Shown here one piece after another: positions 53,068-64,000 of a stretch of DNA of 64,000 bases; position 1 is the first letter of the stretch, and every line of letters begins with the position of its first letter. Below the pieces are notes generated by a model. It was not told the DNA's origin. It was given only the letters and a program-made list of their open reading frames with translations, and searched no databases. This DNA is from Turritopsis dohrnii (Eukaryota; Cnidaria; Hydrozoa; Anthoathecata; Oceaniidae), in assembly GCA_027922465.2 (NCBI GenBank), contig BQMF02000232.1:186001-250000 (forward strand). Direction: 5' to 3'. The translations under genes and the position numbers were made by a program.

Positions 53068-56000
53068 GTTGTTTTTCACAATTTATCATTAGAGAACAAT
53101 ATCGTACCATCGACAGTGAACGATAACTAGTACCATCAGATTTAAAGCTGACTTTTCATTTCACTGTATGCAACTAGATAGGACAGGATTACTAATCTAC
53201 GCATGCGCACTAGCGTTAATGATACAGAATGACCCAAAACGGATCTTCAAAAAAATTAAAAACTTTCAACATTTTCTATCCCTATCTAAATGCATGAGTG
53301 GATCGATATTTCTAACCAATCAACATTGACTATTTCTATCACGTGGTCAATCACCATATTCAAAATCATACCTGTCACTTTTTATACGGGAACTTGTTTG
53401 GGCTTAGGCTTCGGGTTCGACTCAACTGAGTGGAAAGAGGCTTAAGAATTTCTCACATATTGAGATTTTTGTTAGAAGCTGCAAAACTACAATCAAAGCA
53501 CATAATTGGATCATCCTTACCTCTTGTATCGTATAAGGCGCTGGGTTCATGAACGGGCGTAAATCTATATAACACTCCCTCTCACGTTGCGAGATGTTGA
53601 TGTTCTGAAAAACATTAGAAAACAAAATCAAGTTGTTATTTATCGGATTTTGGCATTCTGGTCTGTAAAATACGCATCTGAACATTTGAACATTTCATTA
53701 TGTCAGTTCTTTACGGACTAAGAAATGTTACTATAGAATAAAGCGTGATTGTACTCACCCGTATGGGCGGAAATCTCGGGTAGGCGTCTCTGAAATCTTT
53801 AATGGTTAACCGTTGGCGGCGTGGGCGGACGGTTCCCCTCTCATAGAACACCTAAAAAAAAAAGGACAGTAGCAAACCAAACAGGAAACAAGATCATGTT
53901 CCCTATGTGATGTTGGTTGTCATGGTCGAGGTGGTGGCATCATATTGATAACACTGGTAGTAATTTGTCTTCAAAATATAATACACAGGGAATGAAGGTC
54001 TGTACCAAAATGAATAAAAAACAATCAAAGTCAAAAATAATCATAGTCAGGTCTTCTCCGGTTGCCTTCTACGGCGGTGAAAAAATTTCAATGGCGAAAA
54101 TCCATTGCCTCAACCCCTAATTTCAATCCCCCAAGCAACGGAAAATGCCAGCGTACCGGAACGGGGCTGTTCAAAAAAATTTACCTTTTGTTTGAGAAGA
54201 ATGATAAGTTGTGATCGTAGTATGGTCCCACGAAATGTTCCAAATAACTTTCTTGGACGATCCTATTGAATAGAAGACAAGAGAATAACAAGCTTATTTC
54301 CAGTGACCTTGCTGAATGGAACAAACTTTCAAACTTCAATATTTTTATAGAACGAAAGAAAACATTTGATACGTTCACTCATGTTAATTTATGTTAAATT
54401 ATGTTAATTAATTTTTTTTGTTTATATCCTCCAATTTTCATCCTTTCTATACACAGTGTGTTTCAAAACTTTGGCGTCAAAAATTTTCATCGCATTTTTG
54501 AAGAAAATATCAAATTAATTTTTATAAATTTTATATTGATGGAATTCTTATTTTACGGTCTTTCTCATGATGTAATTTTTGTAGGAAATGGAAAAGTAGA
54601 AGAAGAGAAAAACGAAAAATAAGTTTGGAAAAACTCATGTTTAACAATACTTATTTTTTAATTTTCTCTTCTTCTACTTTTCCATTTCCTACAAAAATTA
54701 CATCACGAGAAAGACCAAAAAATAGGGGTTCCATCGATATAAAATTTATAAAAATTAATTGGATATTTTCTTCAAAAATGCGATGAAACTTTTTGACGGT
54801 AAAGTTTTGAAACACACTGTATCATGTTTTCTTAATTAGTTGTACTAGTTGCTATGACAATTTGGTCAACACTATGTGTACCTCTCTTTTTGCAGTTGAA
54901 CTCCAACTCCAAGGGACATTAAGTCAGTTTCTCATTTTACCTCATTCATCCAGTTACCGTAAATATCCGAACAAGCGCCCTGGGCGCTTATTAAATTTTT
55001 GGATTTTTTGCATGGGCGCTTAATCGAGAGGGGCGCTTAATAAATGCTGGGCGCTTATAAAACTTTTATAATTTTGTACAAATTAATGACAACGGTACTC
55101 TTAGGTGCCTAATAGAAGGGGTGTTGGAATAGGCAGTGAGGTTGGAAAATTCCCCAAAAGCTAATAAGCAGGGGGGTTGGAATTAGCGGGGGGTTTGGAT
55201 AAATCCTAAAAACCTAATAACCGGGGGTGTGGAAAAAATTCTTTGTCTTTGTTTTGTCATGATCAGATCGTATCTAATAAAATCTTAGTACTTATATGGT
55301 ATAAAAAATATAAGAAATCCAAAAGAATAAAAACAGAAGATATCAGGGGAATATAATGTCCTCAGTTTTTTTTATATTTACATGTTCTCGAGAATGTCAA
55401 AAATGTTTCCTTCATCTTCCTGATCAACAGCAGCATTAACATTGGCATCGTTTGAAGTGTCATTATCTTGTATGCGTTTCTTAATGCTTCTCCGCGCTTC
55501 ATAAAATATGCAATATACGTCACGATATACGAGGAAAAAAAAGAAAATGAATGGGATAAAGTACACAACTTTTGTATGAAAGAACCAAAAATCATAGTTA
55601 CTATAAAACAATCTAGAAACGCAATAAACTTTTGTCTTGGTTGGATTTTTTTCGAAAAATTAATAGCCGAGGGGGTCGGAATAAGAATGTCCTGGGTGGA
55701 AAAAAATCGAAAAATTAATTAGCGGGGCGGGACGTCTATTAGGCACCAAAGAGTAATTTTGATTTTTATAATTTTCCCTGGAAAATAAAACTGAAAAAAA
55801 GATATAACAAAAAGTTAGGTTTCGTCTTACTAGGTCTTTTAGTTTTTTAGTTTTAGTTTAAACAACATCGATGTCATCTTCCTCCTCGTCAGATGAAATG
55901 TTGCAAGGATACTGAGCATCCTCAACATCGGAATCGGTAATTTCAAATGGATTTGCAGTGTTGTCTTGCTGCTCACTGAAAATGGTCATTTGTTCCATGA

Positions 56001-59000
56001 GCACTTTAGACCCTTTCAGCACAAGGTTTTCCAGGTCTTCCAGGAAAAAAGGAACTTTATAGAAAATTTCCCATTTATGTTTTATAGAGATGGATGCTCA
56101 CAACATAAACTACGTATTTTTTTATTCCCGATATATGAAAGTAAAAATTTTAAATAAGCGCCCAGTTTCTCAAGGCAGTTTTCGATTAAGCGCCCCCTTT
56201 TAACAGGTGGGTGCTTATTCGAGGGGGGCGCTTAATAAGAGGGGGGCGCTTAATAAGTGCTGGGCGCTTATTGAACTTTGTGGAAATTACCTGGGCGCTT
56301 ATTAAATGGGGGCGCTTAATAAATGCTGGGCGCTTGTTCGGATATTTACGGTACAGGTGTTTGATTGTGAAGTTATAACTCAATGCAAAAATCTGTTAAC
56401 TCTTGTATAAGAAGTAAATGTCCCTTACAAACATTTACGCAATACTTACGCCTGTTTCGGGGACATTGTCAACGACAGGAAAACCATTGTGATGTGATGC
56501 GGTGTTCTTGAGAACATCAATTATTCGACCAACCTACAGATGATATGAGAATATGATGATCTGATTTTTATCAAGACGAGAAAAAAGAAGAAAAAAGCAG
56601 AAATCTCAATGGGCAAAATCGTCAAAAAGTACACTGCGACGAAGAGCATTTTAATTGAAATTGTGTGGATAATTCTATAGAAATGCATTCCTTCGCAGAG
56701 GTTTTTCAACAAAAGTTTGTTCCGATGGTTAAGTTTATCATTTCCTTTCAAATCTATTTCCCAGTGTGCAAATTTGCTCAAAAATCACTGCAAAGGAGCA
56801 AACTTTTATAGAAATATACGTACTATTTCAATAAAAATGCTCTTCATCGCAGTGGCTTATTGCAAAATTTTGCATGCGCTATCGAGTTCACTTCTGTTTC
56901 TGTTAGATATGAATCAGTAAGGACAAAATCAAAATCATTGCCAACTTTCTGTTTCACTAATTTTTGTTGAAGGCATTTTCAAATCACCATCTGTTCCATT
57001 GACATTGCATATCAAAAAAGTACCTACACGCTCCTCAGTATGAAAGCACACCACTGGATCCTTCATGGCCTTACTAAAAAAAATCAATGCAAAGCAACTG
57101 ATGAGTTCAATGTAAACTTGTTCAACTATGTTGTTTTTAACAATTTCTTTCACATAAAAGATTTCTCTACAACCTTCGAACGTTTTCTGTCTGTTATTAA
57201 AGCCCAACAAAAAATACGACAACAAACATTGATAATCTTTTCTATGTTATGAAACTAGCGCAACATTTCATTCAACATCAACACTTTGAGAGTAGTTGGA
57301 GTATGTCGGACTTAACCTGGAAGTTATATACACATACTTAAACTACTCATACTCAGAAGTTATTGACTTTAGAAAGTTGGATGAATGTACTCCTACATTT
57401 TCCAAACAAAGATCTTGTTCGTGCAGAGTCAATAAAACCAACCATGATTTGTCAACAAAAGAATTCCTCCAACAAATATCAAGGATATTGGGCTGGATGA
57501 AACCCCGCTACTCTGAAGACTTGACAATATTATTGTGTGGATTTTACAAGAAGTAATGCAGTTGTTACCTTATGGTGATATGTGATGTTAACTGAGGTGT
57601 CTCCCAATCTAAGAATGGTACACCTGCCAATTTGATATGTATGTCATAAATACCCTGAAACACAAGTAAATCTCTATGTTGAAATGTCATGCAAACAACC
57701 AACCCCTGCTTGCTGTTTATTTGCAGAAAACAATTGTTCATTTGTAGCAGATGGCTTAGATATAACACGAGAAGGAATCTCTACACAGTGTTCAGTCAGT
57801 TGATGATTGCTACGAACTGATAAACTGCTGGTAAAGCCCATCACAATGGAGTATCGTTAGCGAGGAAAACTTTCGAGGCACAGGGGAGGGGGATGAAACT
57901 CAAAATTTTCTATGCTGCTCAAACCATTCCCGACAGCAACATATTATCTTTACCTCATTGAAAAAATCTCCAACCCATTTCGCAACTATGATACATAACA
58001 TTAACGGCAAGCCGTATGTAATATCACCGGTCGCTTCCATAACGATAACACAGAGACTAATGGTCATACGCATGACACCACCTGATAAAAGGTAACAGTA
58101 AGGAATTTGAAGTTATCAATCCACTGAAGCTAAACTGTATTCCACAGCTATTTACCTAACATAGATGCAGATCCAATTAGTGCATACAGCCCAGGACTTG
58201 ACCATGTGCCACTTGGAAATGCTAAGCGCACAAGCTCACCAAACAATCTTCCCATTGCAGCTCCACTTAAAATAACTGGGACAAATAAACCACTAGGCAC
58301 GTATAAACCATAAGTCCAAGTTGCCAGAAGGAAATAACATATGAAGAAGCTGGTGATGGTGATCAACGAATACAATCCTAAATAAATAGAACAGGTTGAT
58401 TCTTTCTGTAATGAGCTAGATGAAGATGGCACTTCAGTGTATCTGTCAACCATTAGAAAATGCAAAAGTAAAATTTTATGTAGAGATCACTAAGGAAAAT
58501 TCAAAGCACAAAGTATCAGTAGTTTAAAGTGACAGAAAAAATATAATAACCTTTTCTTGCATGAAAAAGTGATATCGCTGATTTTTCTGGGGTACTAAAT
58601 ACCAATGTTCCCATTGCACTGAACTGACCATCTGGACAAAAGAACTAATGATAAAAAGATCAAAAATTCAAAACAATATCAGCCACAAAATGAAAAATAA
58701 ACAAAATTTATGGCTCCCTATAGTTGATGTTTTAAATAAGTAAGGACAGCTATTCCTAATTTCATTTCCCATAAAGCAGCATGTCTTGGAAATAAAGTAG
58801 CTTCTTTTATATCATATTTTCACATATATACCTGCAAAGTCTTAGTGGAGTTATAAGTACCATCAACTTGACAATCTTGGTGAAAATATATCAGTGAAAA
58901 CGCAACACAGGAAGACATTGTCGCAACAATCAAACATTCCACCACTCTCATTGGTCGATTCTTAATAAATCTACAATATAAAACAAAAATCTGTCAAAAT

Positions 59001-61362
59001 AGCAAAAAAGAACCATTCACACAACCTTAACAAATGCACAGCCAACATACTAAGGAATAGAAAAAAGTTTTAATTAAATTTTAATTTAATTAACGCAGTT
59101 TTTAGAAATTCACTATAATTTCATATAGGGTCATTTTCTTTAAAATTAATTAAAAATGATAAGAAGTTTATTTTAAGAATATTATTTTCCGATACTTTTG
59201 AATGTTAAGACAGTTAACACTTTATAGTGCACTTTACCTGCTTATTTATTACAAAAAACATATTGCCGTGTTCTAAGCTAATATTCTTGTGTTCTTCCCC
59301 TTACGTTATTTAGATACCTGTCACTCAGATTTGTGTTAATTTCATACAACTTGAAATCCACTTGTTAAAACTGTGTTAATTTCTTTGCAAATTTATAGTA
59401 AAAGCTCCTTGACTACATTTATTCCCCCACGCATTAATTCCTTTCGTGTTGATTTCTTTTGTGTTAAAATCATTGCGTGTTAATTTCTTGGAATAAGGTA
59501 TATGAAATATTACCTCATTCGGAATATTGACAAATGGTGATTGATCGCATTGAATAATGCCCCAAACAAACCACCTGAAATAACGAACCGAAGAAGAATA
59601 AGCCAATTAATGCAAGCCAATAGCCTCACAAAACTAAGAAGAGAGATAACTGATGATTCCATACCAAATATTCCCATTACCATAAATAATGGTATTTCAT
59701 AGCCTTGATAAGATCCCTTCAAAGAAAAATCAAGTAAACAAATTTAAATTCCATTATAATCAAGCAATAATCAAACAATAATTAAACAATGAACTTATTA
59801 GATCATTCTATAAATTCCAGACTGGTAATGATTCTTATACTTTAGAAATGTCATGTGTATAGGTCATATAATGTAGGTTGGCATTATTACTCAAGCAGAT
59901 AGGAGACAAAACTTTATACAAAACAATAACAAAAAATCTCTAAACGAATTGTCATTAAAGCAAGATTACTTAAAGGGAAAAAGTAAGCATGAAAAGCCAA
60001 AAGGAGAGGATTTTTCAACAGGCTGAAAACAGAAATAGTGTGGACTTTTATGTTGTTCAAATTTTGAAGAATAAAGAACTTTAAAAGAAAAGAATGTTCA
60101 GGGAAGATGAGAGGAGAAGATTTTCACCAATCAAGGTCACAAATTGTGACACCAAAAAAGCCTCTTTTAAAAGTGAAAATGATAAAGTAAGCAAAGGGCG
60201 GTTCTAATAATATCGCTTATTTTAGCAAATTATTCAAACTAAATTATTTTAAAACAATTTCTTGAAAACACAGCAATTGGAAGTCTTCAGTCAAAATCCC
60301 TTCTAACAATCATCTGGAATTTGGTTTGTATGGAGAGAACAGACTTCTGCATTCATCACTCAGCATTTTCCACATGTGCTATATTTCTATATATACAACT
60401 CTTGAAATCACTTGAAGTATGTCTGAATCAGTAGCATTTGTTGGTGAGGAGATACAGAAATATTGGCTTTAATAGACTCAAATCCATAAGTATTTTATAT
60501 TGCCAAATCTAGTGGAAAACATTATTTCAAAAGAAAAAACAATTATACTCCTTCTGAACAGTCTCGAAATCATAACGTCACAGGTTCCGGCCCCAAAAAT
60601 ATTTTATCTAAAACATACCGAGAACTTTCCAAAATTAATGAGCCCTGGGTATGCCAGATTTCCTGAGTGGCCATGATATATTGAGAGTACTTCATTAAGT
60701 GTGAATGACGAGATCATTGAACAGAAGAACATTCTCCACGTGAGTGCTTGATTCCAAAAACTTGCACCTTCCTCAAGAGAAAACAGTACTCCACCTAGTA
60801 AATAGAAAGTGAAAAGCATTTTGAGTGATAAAAGTTAACTTGATAATACATTGTTGACACTAACCATTTCATGTTTTCACTAAGGATTGCACTTCCAAAA
60901 TATCACAGTATTGAACAAAAAAAATCATGATTTAAGTTATTGCACTTTTTACCGACAGGTGCACCAAATGCAGCGGCAACACCTGCGGCTGCTCCAGCAG
61001 CAACAAAATCTCTTTTCTCGTGATCTGTTCGAAACATTTCAAATACATGAAAGTCACGGTTGAAGGTTGTTGATCTGCCTTGCGAAATTCCTGCAGCAAC
61101 TACTGCACCGGTATGTATCATAGGCCCCTCTTTGCCCACAGCCAAACCACCGGCAACAGAAAAAATAACACCGGTCACTTTAGTAATTAGAGTCTAAAAG
61201 AAGCATAGTTATCAATGATTATCTTAATTGAAATTTCTCAAACACATGTAAAACAAATGCAAAAGAAACAAATCCAAATACCTTAATTCGAACGACATGT
61301 GGTATTTTCACGCCATTTAAATAACATTTAATTTGTGGAATGCCACTCCCTGCAGCAACAGG
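50031..61362 (-). CDS. ClC-7-like lysosomal Cl-/H+ exchanger, C-terminal 622 residues (5' exons outside window)
   Basis: Exons: 61282-61362, 60953-61193, 60619-60794, 59665-59716, 59514-59574, 58832-58970, 58551-58644, 58156-58377, 57954-58081, 57569-57654, 57028-57073, 56450-56533, 54185-54262, 53759-53851, 53521-53604, 51964-52044, 50031-50153. They join in frame (1869 nt with stop). Visible hallmarks: GSGIPQIK (chloride-filter motif), [10 protein letters not shown] (gating Glu), [11 protein letters not shown] (position of the proton-path Glu), [11 protein letters not shown], then two CBS domains ending in [14 protein letters not shown] and [12 protein letters not shown]. The segments [13 protein letters not shown] and [17 protein letters not shown] fit ClC-7 better than ClC-6. 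In known animals ClC-7 works with Ostm1 in lysosomes as a 2Cl-/H+ exchanger; that role is inferred here. About 180 N-terminal residues (cytosolic tail and first helices) are missing. They must lie right of the Harbinger element, so that element appears to be intronic. Confidence 0.9.
50375..50755. repeat. ~128-bp tandem repeat, about 2.9 copies
   Basis: Units start CAATTTTCAT(G/A)AAA at 50375, 50504 and 50632; the last is degenerate. In the last intron of the ClC-7-like gene. Confidence 0.8.
51245..51723. mobile_element. Second copy of the CAGTGGAACC-type transposon (5'-eroded)
   Basis: Follows the 7050-8234 element through most of its length (shared GGCATGCCCATATTA, GTCCGTCTAAA and the terminal GGTTCCACTG) but lacks the left tip, the SINE and ~0.4 kb of interior. 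Lies in the last intron of the ClC-7-like gene. Confidence 0.7.
52692..52759. repeat. Inverted repeat, TTATAAGCTGTGCC arms
   Basis: 14-bp arms TTATAAGCTGTGCC / GGCACAGCTTATAA around a 40-nt centre. Possibly the end of an unidentified element. In a ClC-7 intron. Confidence 0.6.
53026..53067. repeat. (CAA)n microsatellite
   Basis: About fourteen CAA repeats in a ClC-7 intron. Confidence 0.9.
54454..54820. mobile_element. Long foldback element, CAGTGTGTTTCAAAA termini
   Basis: Two ~170-bp arms (54454-54626 and 54647-54820) are reverse complements with few mismatches, around a ~20-nt loop. The tips CAGTGTGTTTCAAAA / TTTTGAAACACACTG resemble those at 42103-42352, so both may belong to one mariner-like group. 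In a ClC-7 intron. Confidence 0.8.
54955..56353. mobile_element. DNA transposon with TACCGTAAATATCCGAACAA termini
   Basis: Left TACCGTAAATATCCGAACAA and right TTGTTCGGATATTTACGGTA are perfect inverted repeats. Subterminal GGGCGCTTAATAA-type motifs are arrayed many times at both ends. ~1.4 kb with no transposase; a second element is nested inside. In a ClC-7 intron. Confidence 0.85.
55096..55755. mobile_element. Nested element, TACTCTTAGGTGCCTAATAG terminus
   Basis: Left TACTCTTAGGTGCCTAATAG and right CTATTAGGCACCAAAGAGTA are inverted repeats with one mismatch. Subterminal runs resemble GGGGGTTGGAATTAGCGGGG. Lies wholly inside the 54955-56353 transposon. Confidence 0.75.
56606..56728. mobile_element. 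Palindromic MITE family M1
   Basis: AATGGGCAAAATCGTCAAAA start and the usual GCGACGAAGAGCATTT / GCATTCCTTCGCAGAGG interior. In a ClC-7 intron. Confidence 0.7.
56759..56874. mobile_element. Palindromic MITE family M1, inverted neighbour copy
   Basis: CCCAGTGTGCAAATTTGC start and AATGCTCTTCATCGCAGTGG interior. It sits ~30 bp from the copy at 56606-56728, in opposite orientation. Confidence 0.65.
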
Positions 61363-61686
61363 CTGAAAAGTATCTGAATTTAGTTACTTCTGATAATCAC
61401 ATAGATATGATTCTCAAAAAAAAACTGACTAAGGGGGTGTTTATATGAGGCGGGCTGGCCGGGTTAAACGGACTGGCCCGCTCAGCCGAGATCTCACTTA
61501 TATTAAGAAATGCATGTTTTTATTCGAATGTGTTTATATGAAAAGCGAGCCAGCCCGCCTGACCGAGATCTCGGTTCAATTTGCCGAGATCTCGCTTCAG
61601 TGGGATGAAAATTTTCCATATAAACATAACAACCGGGCTAATTTCGGAGCATGCGCATGCTACTATTTAATTTTTCAACATTCAAG

Positions 61687-62746
61687 ATGGCGAACAGCAA
61701 AAATCTATTACAAACAACAACAGCAGAAACCACTTCAAAACAAGGGAAGAAAAAGCAGATGAAACAGTTTAGATGGACCCCTGAGATGATGGAAAACCTA
61801 ATTAAAGCAATAAAGTCTTTTAAAACATCTATGATGTACGAAAACTTGCAGCTGTGAGGAAGCAGATGGCAGTAATAATGACGAAACACTGTTTGGACCA
61901 ATAGCAGATCCACTATTTCCAAGTAATTTCGATGAATTAGAAGAAGGAGAAAAAAAGGATGTAAGACAATCTATTAAACTGAAAAAAAGTTTGATAGCTA
62001 GAGGAAAGAATAGGATAATGGAGAAAACAAAGGAAATTAGACAGTCATTCTCAAAAGCAATAATGTCAGGAACTCGGTCTGGCAGTGGAAAAGTAGTTTA
62101 TGAATTCTATGACCATTTAATCACCATTTGGGGTGGTTCTGCAAATACCGAGCCATTAACGTATGGAATATCAACAAGCAATATTAGCTGTGATGAAGAG
62201 GATAGCGAAGAAAGTTTGCACTCAACCTTTTTAAGTACAACTATTTGTGATGGCCTTGATGACGATGAAAATCTTGTAAAGGAAAATGATGATTGTGAGA
62301 ACCAACCCCATAGATCAAAGTGTAAACATTCGTCAGTACCGAAATTAATAGACAACAAAAGGAAATTTTTGGAAAAGAATCTTTCTGCTGTGCAAAGGGA
62401 TAACATCTTGATGAACGAAATCAAGGAAGATACTGAGTTTCGAAGAGATATGCTACGAGTAATGAAAGAATCGAATGAAACTTTTTCTGATTCAGTGAAA
62501 CAAATTAGTCAATCCATGTCAGATTTGACTAAAAGTCTTGGAACATCTATGGAATTGCTTTCTCGTTCTCTCTGCCAACTAAATCAACAGCAAATAGCTC
62601 CGCAAAACTTATTTTACCATAACCATGCCAGCACTCCCAGTCGTCCTTACAATACCTTTCACAATCATCCATACAGTCACCCTACCAATGATAGTGGAAA
62701 TTTTTATACAAACTTGCTGAATAATAACAATCAGGACAAGGAATGA
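61687..62746 (+). pseudogene. Harbinger Myb/SANT-like DNA-binding protein, frame shifts near 61850
   Basis: Accessory protein of a PIF/Harbinger transposon. The start at 61687 (MANSKNLLQ) leads into a trihelix/Myb-like motif (FRWTPEMMENLIKAIKSF), then the frame closes at 61857. The rest continues in another frame from about 61856 to the stop at 62746. It includes LFGPIADPLFP, then KEIRQSFSKAIMSGTRSGSG and the conserved GGSANTEPL, and ends in an Asn/His-rich tail. Between them a third frame reads AVRKQMA, which is what Harbinger Myb proteins have at this place. So one or two small indels, or a short unrecognised intron ending at the AG near 61851, separate the parts. It faces the transposase tail to tail, as usual in this superfamily. 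I favour a recently decayed gene. Confidence 0.7.
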
Positions 62747-63064
62747 ACAAATCAAAACACATTTATATAGCTCTGAACTGTTTATTTGTTGTTTTATGAG
62801 CAAGCAAAACTGAAAACTAAAGATATATATATATTATATATTTACAAGAGAAACATGTAAGTTGATTGTTTTGATTATGGAAACACACTTTGTCTTGCAA
62901 GGAACACCTTTTTAATTTCCATTGAAGCTTAGTTCAGGGAAACTCAAGACCAAGACCAAATTTGGAAAAGTGTAATGACAATCAGACTAAAATAATCTGA
63001 CTCTTGGTATAACTTTTTTGTTGATCACTGTGTATAAGCTTTCACGAATTGGCAATACATTCTG
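62747..63064. other. Gap between convergent Harbinger genes
   Basis: AT-rich shared 3' region of the two transposon genes, with a (TA)n run near 62822-62842. No coding signal seen. Confidence 0.5.
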
Positions 63065-63627
63065 TTAATGTTTTTCTAATAACCTCACCTTCACCATCAG
63101 TGCATGAAAAAACGGGATTTGGTAAATTTTTATATTGCTGTTCATGAGCTCAATTTGAATTTTCACTTGATCCTCATCAATGCTGGTGTTGTTTTTGTCA
63201 CAAAAGTTGTGAAGGGTAAAACAGGCATAAATAATAGTGGGAATGTTTTCAAGCTTAAGGTCAATTTTTTTTGTAAGAATTTTCCATCTAGCTTTCAGCC
63301 TGCCAAATGCACATTCAATTGGGTTTCTAGCACTCCTCAACATACAATTAAATATAACTTCCTCGTTAGATTTGCATGAAGTGTATTCCTTTAAACAATG
63401 TGGTACTAAATGATAGGCAGGATCTCCAATCAAGTAATTTTGGATTTTCACATTCGTGTTTTCAATCATTTGAAATGTTTGAGGTAGTTTTGAACTACGC
63501 AGCTTTTTGTTGATGGAAGAGTTTGCAAATACCTTTGCATCATGGACACTCCCAGGCCACATGCATTCTACATCCATAAAGTAACCCTTGTAATCGCACA
63601 CTGCCTGAACATTAAAGGAATAAAACT
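63065..63627 (-). CDS. Harbinger (HARBI1-like) DDE transposase, C-terminal exon
   Basis: Reads from an acceptor near 63627 (FYSFNVQAVCDYKGYF) to a stop at 63065. It matches the C-terminal half of PIF/Harbinger transposases: MWPGSVHDAKVF carries the second catalytic Asp, LIGDPAYHL follows, and NPIECAFGRLKARWKIL carries the catalytic Glu. The first Asp should lie in an upstream exon, which I cannot find before the window ends. The reading frame is open over ~185 codons with all visible catalytic residues present, so this exon looks undamaged. The gene is convergent with the Myb-like gene. Confidence 0.85.
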
Positions 63628-63911
63628 GTTTGTAACAAAAACAAGATTCGCAAAAATACGACTATATATTTCCCCAAAGTTGCGAAATTTGTGTCAATAA
63701 TTGTGTGTACATTGATAACCATGAGAAAAATGTGTGATAAAATAATTACAGTAAAACTACCATCAACCTGATACTCAGATAAAAATGCTGTCCTTACTAA
63801 TCACGGTGGAACTGAATTTAATACCACAAAAAAACTTATTTTGAACTTATTATGAAATGAAGATGTCATGGTTGGTCAAATGATAAGGTTTGTCTTATAA
63901 TTTTTGCTGAG

Positions 63912-63974
63912 GAGTTAAAAAGTTAGAAGTTACTATAATGAGTGTCCATATAGTAACTTCTAACTTTTTAACTC
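63912..63974. repeat. Perfect hairpin with 25-bp arms
   Basis: Arms 63912-63936 and 63950-63974 are exact reverse complements (GAGTTAAAAAGTTAGAAGTT...) around a 13-nt loop. Imperfect pairing continues outward (GTCTTATAA / TTATAAGAC). Inside the Harbinger element or an insertion in it. Confidence 0.85.
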
Positions 63975-64000
63975 AAAAGTTATAAGACCTAAATGTGACT

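Larger units (their letters stand above)
61433..64000. mobile_element. PIF/Harbinger DNA transposon, left end and both genes; right end outside window
   Basis: The left terminus begins GGGGGTGTTTATATGAGG directly after a TAA, the 3-bp target typical of PIF/Harbinger. GC-rich subterminal repeats (CCGAGATCTCG, GCCAGCCCG in both orientations) follow to ~61600. Inside lie the Myb-like gene (+) and the transposase (-). The right terminal repeat is not in the window. It sits upstream of the first visible ClC-7 exon, so it probably occupies an intron of that gene. Confidence 0.8.

Noticed and set aside
57070..57073. Acceptor ending the ClC-7 exon at 57069
   Set aside because: It gives a stop in phase. 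The TTTTTTAG acceptor four bases upstream keeps the frame.
62747..63064. Hidden third transposon gene
   Set aside because: Only AT-rich sequence with no coding bias between the convergent genes.

Overview
This window is animal nuclear DNA. All host genes are split into many short exons with GT-AG introns. The proteins are metazoan types (fibrocystin-like IPT/PA14 protein, receptor guanylyl cyclases, lysosomal ClC-7), and the intergenic and intronic DNA is AT-rich and full of small DNA transposons, foldback elements and tRNA-derived SINEs. The mix would fit an invertebrate, perhaps an early-branching marine animal such as a cnidarian or sponge. The species cannot be fixed from the sequence alone.

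Layout: all four host genes lie on the minus strand. (A) 891-9192 is the 5' half of a fibrocystin/fibrocystin-L-like gene: signal peptide, three IPT-type domains, a PA14 domain, a long linker and another IPT. It runs off the left edge. (B) 14311-25646 and (C) 29762-46664 are complete tandem paralogous receptor guanylyl cyclases of 1283 and 1252 residues, with almost the same exon structure. (D) 50031-61362 is the C-terminal ~622 residues of a ClC-7-like lysosomal Cl-/H+ exchanger. Its N-terminal exons must lie beyond the right edge, because a Harbinger transposon (from 61433) carrying a Myb-like gene and an opposing DDE transposase fills the rest of the window.

Exon phases were followed by hand across every junction. 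All three gene models that reach a stop (B, C and the visible part of D) give an uninterrupted reading frame divisible by three, which is strong internal support. Intergenic stretches (9193-14310, 25647-29761, 46665-50030) contain mobile-element debris, simple repeats and no recognisable host gene.

The most notable observations are: (1) the tandem cyclase genes are mosaics, with short near-identical tracts that continue into introns inside otherwise diverged sequence, as expected of gene conversion; (2) a 27-copy, 31-bp minisatellite starts exactly at a splice donor of gene C and carries a donor-like sequence in each unit; (3) a ~235-bp copy of a gene A intron sits inside a ~105-bp local duplication upstream of gene A; (4) both cyclases share a conserved cytoplasmic tail after the catalytic domain. 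I see no operon, CRISPR array or wholly new biochemical system.
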